From Archangium sp. (GTDB taxonomy: Bacteria > Myxococcota > Myxococcia > Myxococcales > Myxococcaceae), in NCBI GenBank assembly GCA_030695565.1, contig JAUYRZ010000131.1, positions 22,808 to 86,807 on the forward strand: a DNA stretch of 64,000 bases, in the 5' to 3' direction. Of the stretch, positions 56,577 to 64,000 are shown one piece after another; position 1 is the stretch's first letter, and each line of letters begins with the position of its first letter. The position numbers were made by a program, and so were the translations under genes. Below the pieces are notes generated by a model, which searched no databases, was not told the origin of the DNA, and saw only the letters and a list, made by a program, of their open reading frames with translations.

Positions 56577-58070
56577 CTACTTGGCCAATCGCTTCTGCAT
56601 CACCTTGCCGGTCTCGTTGCCCATCACGCCGCCGTCGGCCTGCTGAAGCATCCAGTCGAAGAGCTCGGCTTCTTCCACCACCACCTCAGAGCCGCTCACC
56701 AGCTCGGGCACGTCGTCGGGATCGTTCGCCAGCAGGCCTTCGATCTTCCCGCCCGCACCGAGCCTGGTGACCTCGACCCACATCCACTCGTTGCCGCCCG
56801 CGCTCGTCTCGAAGGGCGCCTTCACCAGCAACACCTCTCCGTACTGCAGGCCCTTGCGGAAGCGCTTCTTGATGCTGCTCTTGTAGATCTCCAGCTGCGC
56901 CTTGCTCAACGCGGTGAGCTCTTCGTCGTGGTTGACCTGATCGACGCGGTCGGCTGAGCCGAAGAGCTGGGCGATGCCCGCCTCCACCAACTCGGTCGGA
57001 GCGCCCGGGCCCGGAAAGGTGATGGTGAGCCGGGGGACCTTTTGATCGCCGCTGGCTTCGAGCACCACGTCGACCACGCCCTTGGCGTTCTCGAAGCTTT
57101 TCTCTTCGAGGTTCTTGCGGTGCTGTGCGTGACGCATCGAGGCGAGCGAGACCTGCAGCGGCCCGGGGCCGATCTCCTCCTGCTGCTCCACCAGGATCTG
57201 CGCGGTGGCGTTGAGCAGCGAGACCGCGGCGTCACGCGACGAACGCGCCACGTTGTCGAGCTGGAGCTCGGGCAACCCGAAGTGCTTCATGCCGGCGCTC
57301 TTGAGCGTGACGCCCTTCTCCACCGTGCTGACGAACACCGTGAAGTTCATCGAGACGTGCGGCACGGTCTTTTGCCACGAGTCGATGCGGCGGGTCTTCC
57401 ACGCGTCTTGCGAGAGGTACTCCTGGGCCTCTTCGTCCCACAACACGCCGCCCGTCGCCTTGGCGAAGGCGGCCATCACCCTGGCGACCTCCAGCATCGA
57501 CGCGCCCTCCCGCGGCAAGACGAAGTCGACCACGGTGACCCGCTTCGCGTTCGGCAGCGCCTTCTTCACCGCGGGCGTCAGGCCCCGGCCGTTCTCCAGC
57601 GTCTCACCGGCGATCACCGCGTAGTCGTCGGTGAGCAACTCCTTGAACTCGAGGTACGGCGGGTCGGCGGTCGCGGGCGCAGCGCCCTTGAACACCTTGA
57701 GCCGGGTGCCCTTCGCCGCCTTCTGCAGCGCACCCCACGGGTCGACCTTCGACTTCTCCACGTGAAAGACGGCCAGCTCGCCGCTGCCGAAGAACGGGGG
57801 CTCGAACTCGGCGGCCTCTTCATCGTCGGGGGGCAACAGCTCTTCGTCTTGCGAAGGCTCGGCGGTGGCGAGCTCTTCGTCGGGCTCGGGCGTGACGGCC
57901 GGAGGGGCCGTGTCTTCGTCGGGCTCAGGTCTCGAGGTGATGGGCTCGGGCTTGTGACGACCGCCCTCCACCACCCGCCCCACGAGCGCGAGCGTCGCGA
58001 CGGCCCCGCTGCCCACGAAGCAGGTCGCGAACAGCGCGACGAGGACGATCACGACCACACGTTGGTTCAT
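56577..58070 (-). CDS. DUF2314-domain membrane-anchored protein
   Basis: A 497-aa protein with one N-terminal transmembrane helix (VVVIVLVALFATCFVGSGAV) and a Pro/Glu-rich acidic linker to about residue 100. A middle alpha/beta region contains SAGMKHFGLPELQLDNV, reminiscent of DUF4261-type proteins. The C-terminal ~110 residues match DUF2314 (GLQYGEVLLVKAPFE, WMWVEVTRLGAGGKIEGLLA, LFDWMLQQADGGVMGNETGK). Neither domain has an established function. It is transcribed toward the aro operon and has its own short upstream gap. Confidence 0.75.
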   Translation of the reverse strand: MNQRVVVIVLVALFATCFVGSGAVATLALVGRVVEGGRHKPEPITSRPEPDEDTAPPAVTPEPDEELATAEPSQDEELLPPDDEEAAEFEPPFFGSGELAVFHVEKSKVDPWGALQKAAKGTRLKVFKGAAPATADPPYLEFKELLTDDYAVIAGETLENGRGLTPAVKKALPNAKRVTVVDFVLPREGASMLEVARVMAAFAKATGGVLWDEEAQEYLSQDAWKTRRIDSWQKTVPHVSMNFTVFVSTVEKGVTLKSAGMKHFGLPELQLDNVARSSRDAAVSLLNATAQILVEQQEEIGPGPLQVSLASMRHAQHRKNLEEKSFENAKGVVDVVLEASGDQKVPRLTITFPGPGAPTELVEAGIAQLFGSADRVDQVNHDEELTALSKAQLEIYKSSIKKRFRKGLQYGEVLLVKAPFETSAGGNEWMWVEVTRLGAGGKIEGLLANDPDDVPELVSGSEVVVEEAELFDWMLQQADGGVMGNETGKVMQKRLAK

Positions 58071-58115
58071 AGGGCGCGCATCGTCGTCTTCAGCGCCCGC
58101 GATGCCCAGCAGAAT

Positions 58116-59012
58116 TCAGGTCAGCAGCGGGATCCAATCGTCGGCCGTCTCCACCATCACCGCGCCCAGGCCTTTGAGCGCCGCGCTGATGCGCTCGGCG
58201 CCTGCACCGCCCACCAGCACCTTGCCGCCCGCGGGCAACGCGGCCTTCACCTCTTTGATCATCGCGCGCAGCCCTTCGGCGCCTTCCACGATGGAGGAGA
58301 TCGCCACCAGCTCAGGCCCCACCGTGCGCACCACCCGCACCAGGTGTTCGGTGGGCGTGCGCGCCCCCAGGAAGGTGACCCGCCAGCCGGCGTGGCGGAA
58401 CTTGAGCGCCACGCCCAACAGGCCCAGCTCGTGTTCGTCTTCGGGCACGCACGCGCAGACCACGTGATGACGCGCGCGTTTCGGCGCCTGCTGCAGCAGC
58501 GTGTAGCCCCGCTGCCGAACGGCCTGGGTGACCAGGTGTTCTTCGGCGACGGTGACCGTGCCGGCGTGCCAGCGATCACCCATCTCACGCTGCAGCGGCA
58601 TCAAGAAGTCTTCGAAGTAGGCCACCGGGGGCAACGACGCCATGGCGTCATCGAGCGCGACCTCGACCGCCTGCTGGTCGATGCGCTGCGCGGCCAGGAG
58701 CACCTCGTTGCGCCAGTGCGCGAACTGGTTGGCCCGGGGCGCCTTGCGCGGGGCGGCCATCGCCACCACGTGCTCCTTCGCCTCCTTCTTGATGCGCGGG
58801 AGCAGGCGCACCGCTTCGGCGATCGCCACGCCTTCTTCGGTCAGCTTCTTGAGCCGCTTGAGCACCTCGATGTCAGCCTCAGTGTACGCGCGGTAGCCCG
58901 AGGCGGTGCGGCGGGGCTTGAGCACGCCGTACCGTCGCTCCCACGCGCGGATGAGCGCCTCGCTCACGCCGGTCATCTCGGCTGCGATGTGGATGCGATA
59001 GGTGCGGTCCAT
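58116..59012 (-). CDS. CarH/CarA-type MerR regulator with cobalamin-binding domain
   Basis: 298 aa. Residues ~5-72 are a MerR helix-turn-helix (IAAEMTGVSEALIRAWERRY). The rest is a Met-synthase-like cobalamin fold. Residues that in Thermus CarH (from memory: W131, H132, V138, E141, H142, H177) contact adenosylcobalamin are all present at a constant offset of 17: W148-H149, V155, E158-H159 and H194 in DEHELG (DxHxxG). This suggests a B12-dependent, light-sensitive repressor. I chose ATG 59012. It is divergent from a TetR gene, with a 77-bp shared control region. No carotenoid operon is adjacent. Confidence 0.88.
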   Translation of the reverse strand: MDRTYRIHIAAEMTGVSEALIRAWERRYGVLKPRRTASGYRAYTEADIEVLKRLKKLTEEGVAIAEAVRLLPRIKKEAKEHVVAMAAPRKAPRANQFAHWRNEVLLAAQRIDQQAVEVALDDAMASLPPVAYFEDFLMPLQREMGDRWHAGTVTVAEEHLVTQAVRQRGYTLLQQAPKRARHHVVCACVPEDEHELGLLGVALKFRHAGWRVTFLGARTPTEHLVRVVRTVGPELVAISSIVEGAEGLRAMIKEVKAALPAGGKVLVGGAGAERISAALKGLGAVMVETADDWIPLLT

Positions 59013-59089
59013 CGGCTGCGTACTCGTTACCACCGACGGCCCGCGCCGCGGCGATGACATTGGGCAGCAAAGGTTTAGAGTCCGCCGCC

Positions 59090-59725
59090 ATGCCTTCCCG
59101 ATCCCCCGCCAAACGCGCCATCAAGCAGGACCGCGCGGTCAAGACGCGACACGACATCCTCAACTCGGCGATCACCCTCTTCGCCCGCAGGGGCATTCTG
59201 GCCACCACCATGGCCGAGCTGGCCCGCGCGATTCACATGACGCCCGGCGCGCTCTACTGGCACTTCCCCACCAAGGAAGATCTGCTGCTGGCGGCGATCG
59301 AAGAGCTGCACCAGCGTTTCGTGGCGAGCTTCGAGCCGCTGCTGCTCGACATGGTGAAGTGGCCGGCCGCCAAGCAGCTCGAGGCGTTCTGCAAACACGT
59401 GGCGCAGTTCCTCCAGGACAACCGCGAGCACGGCATCTTCTACGGCATGGTCGGCGCCGAGGCCGCGGAGAACACCGAAGACGTGGCCAGCGCCCTGCGC
59501 ACCGCGCTGCAGGTCTACGTGACCGCCATTCAGCAGATCATCCGGTACGGCCAGGAGAAGACGAAGGAGTTCCGCACCGACGTCGACGCGCAGACGATCG
59601 CCAACGCGCTCATCTTCGGCAACATCGGCCTCGTGGTGCAGCACAACCTCTTCCGCGAGACGCTCTCGTACGCGCCCATCGTGCAGTCCCTGCACCAGGT
59701 CGTGCTCAAGGGCATCCTCAAGTAG
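59090..59725 (+). CDS. TetR-family transcription regulator
   Basis: 211 aa. N-terminal helix-turn-helix: ILNSAITLFARRGILATTMA, ELARAIHMTPGALYWHFPTK. The all-helical C-terminal domain has no obvious ligand signature. ATGACA (59054-59059), 16 nt, TAGAGT (59076-59081) forms a reasonable promoter ending 8 nt before the ATG, which predicts a leaderless mRNA. The gene is divergent from the CarH-like regulator, so either protein could control both. Confidence 0.88.
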   Translation: MPSRSPAKRAIKQDRAVKTRHDILNSAITLFARRGILATTMAELARAIHMTPGALYWHFPTKEDLLLAAIEELHQRFVASFEPLLLDMVKWPAAKQLEAFCKHVAQFLQDNREHGIFYGMVGAEAAENTEDVASALRTALQVYVTAIQQIIRYGQEKTKEFRTDVDAQTIANALIFGNIGLVVQHNLFRETLSYAPIVQSLHQVVLKGILK

Positions 59726-59805
59726 CGGAGCCGGTCCAGCGGAACGCTGGGCGTGCGCAGCTGAAGCGAAGCGGAAGATGCGCCGAGGCGAAGCGACCCA
59801 GAAGA
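59726..59805. repeat. ~80-bp dispersed element, copy B
   Basis: Begins at the base after the TetR stop codon. It is the reverse complement of the element at 12674-12755 (core identical at about 60 of 65 positions by eye). It ends in a G-rich arm (AGAGGGGGTGAGGGG) like that of the palindromic repeat family. Confidence 0.75.
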
Positions 59806-59823
59806 GGGGGTGAGGGGCTCCAC

Positions 59824-60159
59824 TCAGGGCAGCTCGGCGAACTTCGTGCCGATGACCCGGCCCCTGGCCACGGTCACCACGCAGCCCGCGCGGTAGCTCC
59901 ACCACAGCTCCACCTGGCACAGCCACTCTTCAGTGGGTTGGCCGCGCGGGCTGTGCCGCACGAACCCCCACCCACGCGTGGCGGCGCGCTCCTGCACGTG
60001 CTCCCACGTCTCACCGACGTGGGTGGCGCTGCAGAAGGCCGCGAAGGCTTTCGAATCGTCGATCACCTCACCGCGCAGCCACGCACCGAAGCCGAACACG
60101 GCGAGCAACGCGACGAGGGCCATCCACGGCCCCCGCCGCCGCTGGTACTCATCGCTCAC
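59824..60159 (-). CDS. Small single-pass membrane protein
   Basis: 111 aa: a basic N-terminus ([10 protein letters not shown]), one helix (WMALVALLAVFGFGAWL) and a ~75-residue extracytoplasmic domain with three Cys and many Trp (GWGFVRHSPRG, WLCQVELWWSYRAGC). No family is recognised. Its ATG overlaps the stop of the giant amidohydrolase gene by 4 nt, so it is translationally coupled to it. Confidence 0.65.
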   Translation of the reverse strand: MSDEYQRRRGPWMALVALLAVFGFGAWLRGEVIDDSKAFAAFCSATHVGETWEHVQERAATRGWGFVRHSPRGQPTEEWLCQVELWWSYRAGCVVTVARGRVIGTKFAELP

Positions 60160-63100
60160 TCGGTCGGCGAAGACCGGTTCTGCGGATCACGCGTGGTGGT
60201 GGTGCGCAGGTAGAAGTCGGTGGCGTTGTTGGCGCTGTCGTGGCCGTTGCCCAGCAACGCGTCGGCGCCCGTGCCCGTCATGCTCGCTTCCGTCGACCCG
60301 GGCAGGGCCTTCCGCTCGAACGAGCGCGTTCCTGCTGACGAGCCCGGGTGCGCCGGGAGCGGCGTGCCTTCGCCCTGAATCGCCGTCGGCCCGAAGCCCA
60401 CGGCATCGGCCACCGAGCCATCAGGCCGCACGAGGCGGATGGCGCCCGTGTCACCCAGGCCGTTGGTCGGGAGCAGCCAGGCGAAGTCAGCCGCGGGACC
60501 ACTGGCCGGGCTGACGTAGCCGGTGTTGGCCGCCAGCACGTAGCCCTTGCTCTCGAGCACCGCGCCCGCGCCGAACAGCACCCGGTCGACCCAGGTGGTG
60601 GCCGCAGCCGACTTGGTCTGGAGACGCCACTGGTTCAGGTCGATGTCGGCGAAGGTGGGGTTGTAGATCTCGATGAACTCGTCGAACGCGCTGGTGGCGC
60701 CACGCGATGAGAACTCCGAGATGACCGGGTACGCCGTGGTGGGCACCTGCTGCACGGTGATCACCGACGAGAACATGTCGCCGTTGAGCGAAGCGGTGAT
60801 GGTGCCCATGCCCATGGCCATCGGGTCGACCTGCGCGTCGAAGCTGGCGCTCGTCGCATCCGCGGGGATGGTGACCGTCATGGGGGCGGTGCCGAAGGTG
60901 TTGGGCACCAGTGACACGGTGACCGTCGTTGCACCGGCAGCCGGTATGTCGAGGCGCACCGTGAAGGTCTGCAACCCGCCCGCGACGACCGCCGCGGTGG
61001 CCGGATCGATCGAGACCAGTCGGGCCACGTCGTTGGGCCCGAGCACGCGCACCTGCGCGGTCCGCGAATCGGCACCCATGGTGGCGGTGAGGGTGACCGT
61101 GCCGCCATCGGTGGAGTTCACGCCGAACAGGGGCACCTCGGCGAACAGGCCGCCGTCGGGAACGACGATCAAGCCGCCATCACCCACCACCACTTCAGGA
61201 CCCGAAGAGGTGACCGTGATGGCGGTGTCGCCGAAGGCGCCGTTCGACAACCGGGCCAGCAGCGGGGTCGGCAGGGTCACGCCCGCATCTTCGCGCACGT
61301 AGACCAGCGCGGGGTTCAGGGCGGTGAGCGCGGGCGGGCCCGAGACGACGTCCTGGGCGAAGCGCGGCTCGAGCTTGGTGTTCCCGTTGCGGAAGTCGAG
61401 CACGCCGGTGAGCGAGAGGTAGCTCTGGTTCAGCGTGGGGAACGGCGCGACGAGGTGGAGGTAGTCGTTGACCCGAAGCGCGCCATTGATGACGAACTCG
61501 TTGGTCGGCGCGGTGTCGGCCGGGCCCGGAGCCGGGGCGAGATCGGTCACCACGGCGTTGTTGATGCGAACCAGCACACCCTCGAGCGCGGTCGCGCGCC
61601 CGCCATCGGTGGCCACGTCAGCGGCGATCACCACTTCAGCGGGCGGGAGCGGGTTGGCCATCGAGGCGACGATCACGCCGCCGTCGAGCGCGCCGAGCGA
61701 ACCGGTGAGCTGAATCTGGCCGAAGAAGTTCGAAGGCGTGGCCGAGGCGATGTTGATGCGATCGCCCACGTTCACGCCCGAAGCCGGCGCGTAGGCGAAG
61801 ATGCCGGAGTAATCGCCGCCGTCGTACCCGGCCTCGCTGGGCGCCACCTGGAGGAAGTAGCCCGTGCTGCCCACCGCGGTGACGAGCGCGTTGGTGAGCG
61901 CGACCGCCTCACCGGCAGGCGTCAGGCCGCGCTTGATGGCGTAGATGGTGGAGGGACACGCGGCCGTGCCCGGGTTGCTGACCGTGGGGCACGCGTCGCA
62001 GACGTCGCCCTTCAGGTCGCCGTCCGTGTCGAGCTGGTTCATGTTGGCGACGTTGGGGCAGTTGTCGACCGCGTTCGGGATGGTGTCACCGTCGCGGTCG
62101 TTGGGGTCGAAGGCGGTGCAGGTGGTGGTGTTCGCGTTGAGCGGGCACGGGTCGCAGACGTCGCCCACCATGTCTGCATCTGCGTCGGCCTGAACCATCG
62201 AATCCATCGGGCGTACGGGGTTGAAGACCATCGGGCAGTTGTCGATCGCGTCGGCGATGCCGTCTTTGTCGAGGTCGGGGCTGGCCACCGTGTAGGTGGT
62301 CGAGCCGAGCTTGCTGTTGGTGCCCCGGGGGCCGGTCGAGTCGCGCTCGGGCACGCAGGTGGGCTCGTTCTGCGGCGTCGCGCCGTTGCAATAGAACAGC
62401 GGGTAGGTGTTCGTGTTCGCCATCTGGAGCAGCGAGTACGTGTTGGCCGCGTTGGTGCCCATGGTGAGCGCGGGGAACTCGGCCCTGATGCAGGCGGCCT
62501 TGGGCGTGCCACACACGTCGAACGTGTCGCACATGCTGGTGGGGTCGAAGGCCGCGACGATCGACCGGTCGCCGTAGAGCACCTTGCCGCCACGAATCGT
62601 GGCCACCACGTCTTGCGGCTGGGCGTCGATGACGGAGCGGTAGAACGAACCGGGCCGGCGCTTGTAGATCGCGAGGTCACCCAACTTGCCGGTCGCGATG
62701 CGGCCGATGCTGGGAGCGGTCAAGGTGGCCTCGGCGCCGCCCGCAGTCACGAGCCGCCAGAGCGCTTCATCGGACAGGGCGTTGTTGAAGTAGTCGCGGT
62801 TCAGGGTGTCGGCGCATTGCAGCTCGCGCAGCAGGTTCATCGAGCCGGAGATCGTCCAGTCGGTGCCCAGCGCGATGTTCACGCCCAGCCGCTGGTAGAG
62901 CGGAATGGCCGCCGTGTCGCCGTACAAGGAGATGTTCGAGCGGGGTGACCACACCAGCGACGAGCCGGTCTGCGCCACCAGCGCGATGTCACGCGCATTC
63001 AAACCGATGCCGTGCACCAGGGCCGTCCGGTTCGACAGAATGCCGTTGTTGGTCTGGGTCAGACACACGAACTCGTTTCGCGCGCTGGGCTCGATGCCTT

Positions 63101-64000
63101 CGGCGACGTGGGGCAGATACGCGGCGGTGCCCGGGGCGCTGGTCGGCACCGAGGGGTAGCCGCAGCCCGTGGTGAGCTCAGTGCCTGCGGTGTCGCCGAG
63201 CGGGAACGTGTCGGAGTCGACGCCGTTGGCTCCGGCGATGGCACCCAGCTGGCCCGCCGCGCTGGCGTCGAGGTTACGCAGCATGCCGGGGTTGCCGGTG
63301 CTGCTGTAGGTGGCGCCCACGATGGTGGTGGTGCCCGACATCACCTGGCGCAGCTCAGCCCAGCGGATCTGCGTGGCGATGTTGCTGGTGCCCGACGCGA
63401 TGCGGGTGTGGCCGCCGTTGCCCGTGCGCCAGTCGTGGCGGTGCTCGTAACGCTCGGCGGTGCGCATCTGGGGGCTGGCCTGGAAGCTGATGTGATCGTG
63501 CGCGTTGATGAGGCCCGGCGAGACGATCGCCTGGGGGCAGAGCAGCTGGGTGGCCGACGCTGCGCCGGTCACGGTCGAGCAATCGCACGCGGCGCAGGTG
63601 ATGGCGCCTGAGGCGTCGATCATCACCTGGCCGCCGACGTAGGTGACGCCGTCGGTGAGGATGACGCCGGTGATCAACCGGCCGGTGTCGCCGGTGGTGA
63701 CCGCGCAGGTCTGGCCGACCAACGGCACGCGCTGGTTGATGCCCAGGCAGCCCTTGACCGTGGCGGTGTTGGTGAACGACATGCAGTCGGCCTCGCAGCC
63801 GTCTCCGCCGACGAGGTTGCCGTCGTCGCAGCTCTCGGTGCCTTCACGCTTGCCGTTGCCGCAGCGGGGCGTGAGCGTGCAGTCGCTCTCGCAGCCGTCG
63901 GCCGGCGTCATGTTCATGTCGTCGCACTCTTCGGTGCCTTCGGGGATGCCGTTGCCGCACATCTGCACCACCATGCCGCCGCCGCCCGCGCCGCCGCCCA
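60156..64000 (-). CDS. Giant secreted amidohydrolase with disulfide, TSP3 and lamin-tail modules (5' end outside window)
   Basis: At least 1,281 codons; the frame stays open into the right edge through a Gly-rich linker, so the true start and signal are outside. In order: two DUF4215 repeats ([30 protein letters not shown]), then an ATZ/TRZ-type amidohydrolase. That has [14 protein letters not shown] (HxH metal motif), [33 protein letters not shown] and [20 protein letters not shown]. Next come thrombospondin-3 calcium repeats ([31 protein letters not shown]), beta domains, and a C-terminal lamin-tail domain ([20 protein letters not shown]). An extracellular deaminase or hydrolase is inferred; the substrate is unknown. 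Confidence 0.85.
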   Translation of the reverse strand, partial: GGGAGGGGMVVQMCGNGIPEGTEECDDMNMTPADGCESDCTLTPRCGNGKREGTESCDDGNLVGGDGCEADCMSFTNTATVKGCLGINQRVPLVGQTCAVTTGDTGRLITGVILTDGVTYVGGQVMIDASGAITCAACDCSTVTGAASATQLLCPQAIVSPGLINAHDHISFQASPQMRTAERYEHRHDWRTGNGGHTRIASGTSNIATQIRWAELRQVMSGTTTIVGATYSSTGNPGMLRNLDASAAGQLGAIAGANGVDSDTFPLGDTAGTELTTGCGYPSVPTSAPGTAAYLPHVAEGIEPSARNEFVCLTQTNNGILSNRTALVHGIGLNARDIALVAQTGSSLVWSPRSNISLYGDTAAIPLYQRLGVNIALGTDWTISGSMNLLRELQCADTLNRDYFNNALSDEALWRLVTAGGAEATLTAPSIGRIATGKLGDLAIYKRRPGSFYRSVIDAQPQDVVATIRGGKVLYGDRSIVAAFDPTSMCDTFDVCGTPKAACIRAEFPALTMGTNAANTYSLLQMANTNTYPLFYCNGATPQNEPTCVPERDSTGPRGTNSKLGSTTYTVASPDLDKDGIADAIDNCPMVFNPVRPMDSMVQADADADMVGDVCDPCPLNANTTTCTAFDPNDRDGDTIPNAVDNCPNVANMNQLDTDGDLKGDVCDACPTVSNPGTAACPSTIYAIKRGLTPAGEAVALTNALVTAVGSTGYFLQVAPSEAGYDGGDYSGIFAYAPASGVNVGDRINIASATPSNFFGQIQLTGSLGALDGGVIVASMANPLPPAEVVIAADVATDGGRATALEGVLVRINNAVVTDLAPAPGPADTAPTNEFVINGALRVNDYLHLVAPFPTLNQSYLSLTGVLDFRNGNTKLEPRFAQDVVSGPPALTALNPALVYVREDAGVTLPTPLLARLSNGAFGDTAITVTSSGPEVVVGDGGLIVVPDGGLFAEVPLFGVNSTDGGTVTLTATMGADSRTAQVRVLGPNDVARLVSIDPATAAVVAGGLQTFTVRLDIPAAGATTVTVSLVPNTFGTAPMTVTIPADATSASFDAQVDPMAMGMGTITASLNGDMFSSVITVQQVPTTAYPVISEFSSRGATSAFDEFIEIYNPTFADIDLNQWRLQTKSAAATTWVDRVLFGAGAVLESKGYVLAANTGYVSPASGPAADFAWLLPTNGLGDTGAIRLVRPDGSVADAVGFGPTAIQGEGTPLPAHPGSSAGTRSFERKALPGSTEASMTGTGADALLGNGHDSANNATDFYLRTTTTRDPQNRSSPTE

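Overview
The window is high-GC DNA from a myxobacterium (phylum Myxococcota). Support for this comes from two MYXO-CTERM sorting tails (genes at 16234-18030 and 44191-48261), DUF4215-type disulfide repeats in the last gene, Asp-Ala-Gly linker repeats in unrelated proteins, several giant Ig/TIG/lamin-tail surface lipoproteins, a Ser/Thr kinase with a PEGA tail, and a CarH-like MerR-cobalamin regulator. Genes are tightly packed. I see no rRNA, tRNA, insertion sequence, prophage or CRISPR array.

Layout. 0-4.1 kb (minus): gatB (cut by the window edge), gatA and gatC of the tRNA-dependent amidotransferase, preceded by a zinc-ribbon/GYF/TPR membrane protein. 4.2-11.5 kb (plus): ftsK with a large insert in its motor domain, then a coupled pair of DUF3857/transglutaminase-like lipoproteins. 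11.6-20.7 kb: an ERG4/ERG24-type sterol reductase, an RlmL-type rRNA methyltransferase abutting a Ser/Thr kinase, small and large secreted proteins, a phospholipase D-like lipoprotein, and plsY behind a DUF2752 gene. 20.7-26.8 kb: small secreted, membrane and regulatory genes, including a possible PD-(D/E)XK protein and an alpha/beta-hydrolase lipoprotein. 26.9-31.1 kb: clpS-clpA, a Phd/PIN toxin-antitoxin pair and a HAD phosphatase. 31.1-34.0 kb: two tandem paralogous lipoproteins, a LarA-related protein and a small membrane protein.

34.3-48.5 kb (plus) is a five-gene surface operon. It holds three tandem paralogous lipoproteins of about 1,090 aa (Ig-like repeats, nidogen-like, lamin-tail, nidogen-like), a 1,356-aa protein with eight IPT/TIG repeats and a MYXO-CTERM anchor, and a small ankyrin-like protein.

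49.7-56.1 kb (minus) is a compact, translationally coupled shikimate operon: aroKDE (one 600-aa shikimate kinase / dehydroquinase / shikimate dehydrogenase fusion), aroC, aroB, aroA and a flavin-dependent oxidoreductase. It encodes every step from DAHP to chorismate. 56.1-64 kb: a Cys-rich lipoprotein, a DUF2314 protein, a CarH-type regulator divergent from a TetR regulator, a small membrane protein, and a huge secreted protein (open at the right edge) that embeds an ATZ/TRZ-type amidohydrolase among disulfide, thrombospondin-3 and lamin-tail modules.

Two dispersed non-coding repeat families punctuate the window. One is a CCCTC(A/T)CCCC...GGGGAGAGGG palindrome (six clear copies plus a split one). 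The other is an approximately 80-bp element present twice in opposite orientation. Many genes lack a Shine-Dalgarno sequence and instead have a TANNNT-like hexamer 6-9 nt before the start codon, which suggests leaderless transcripts.
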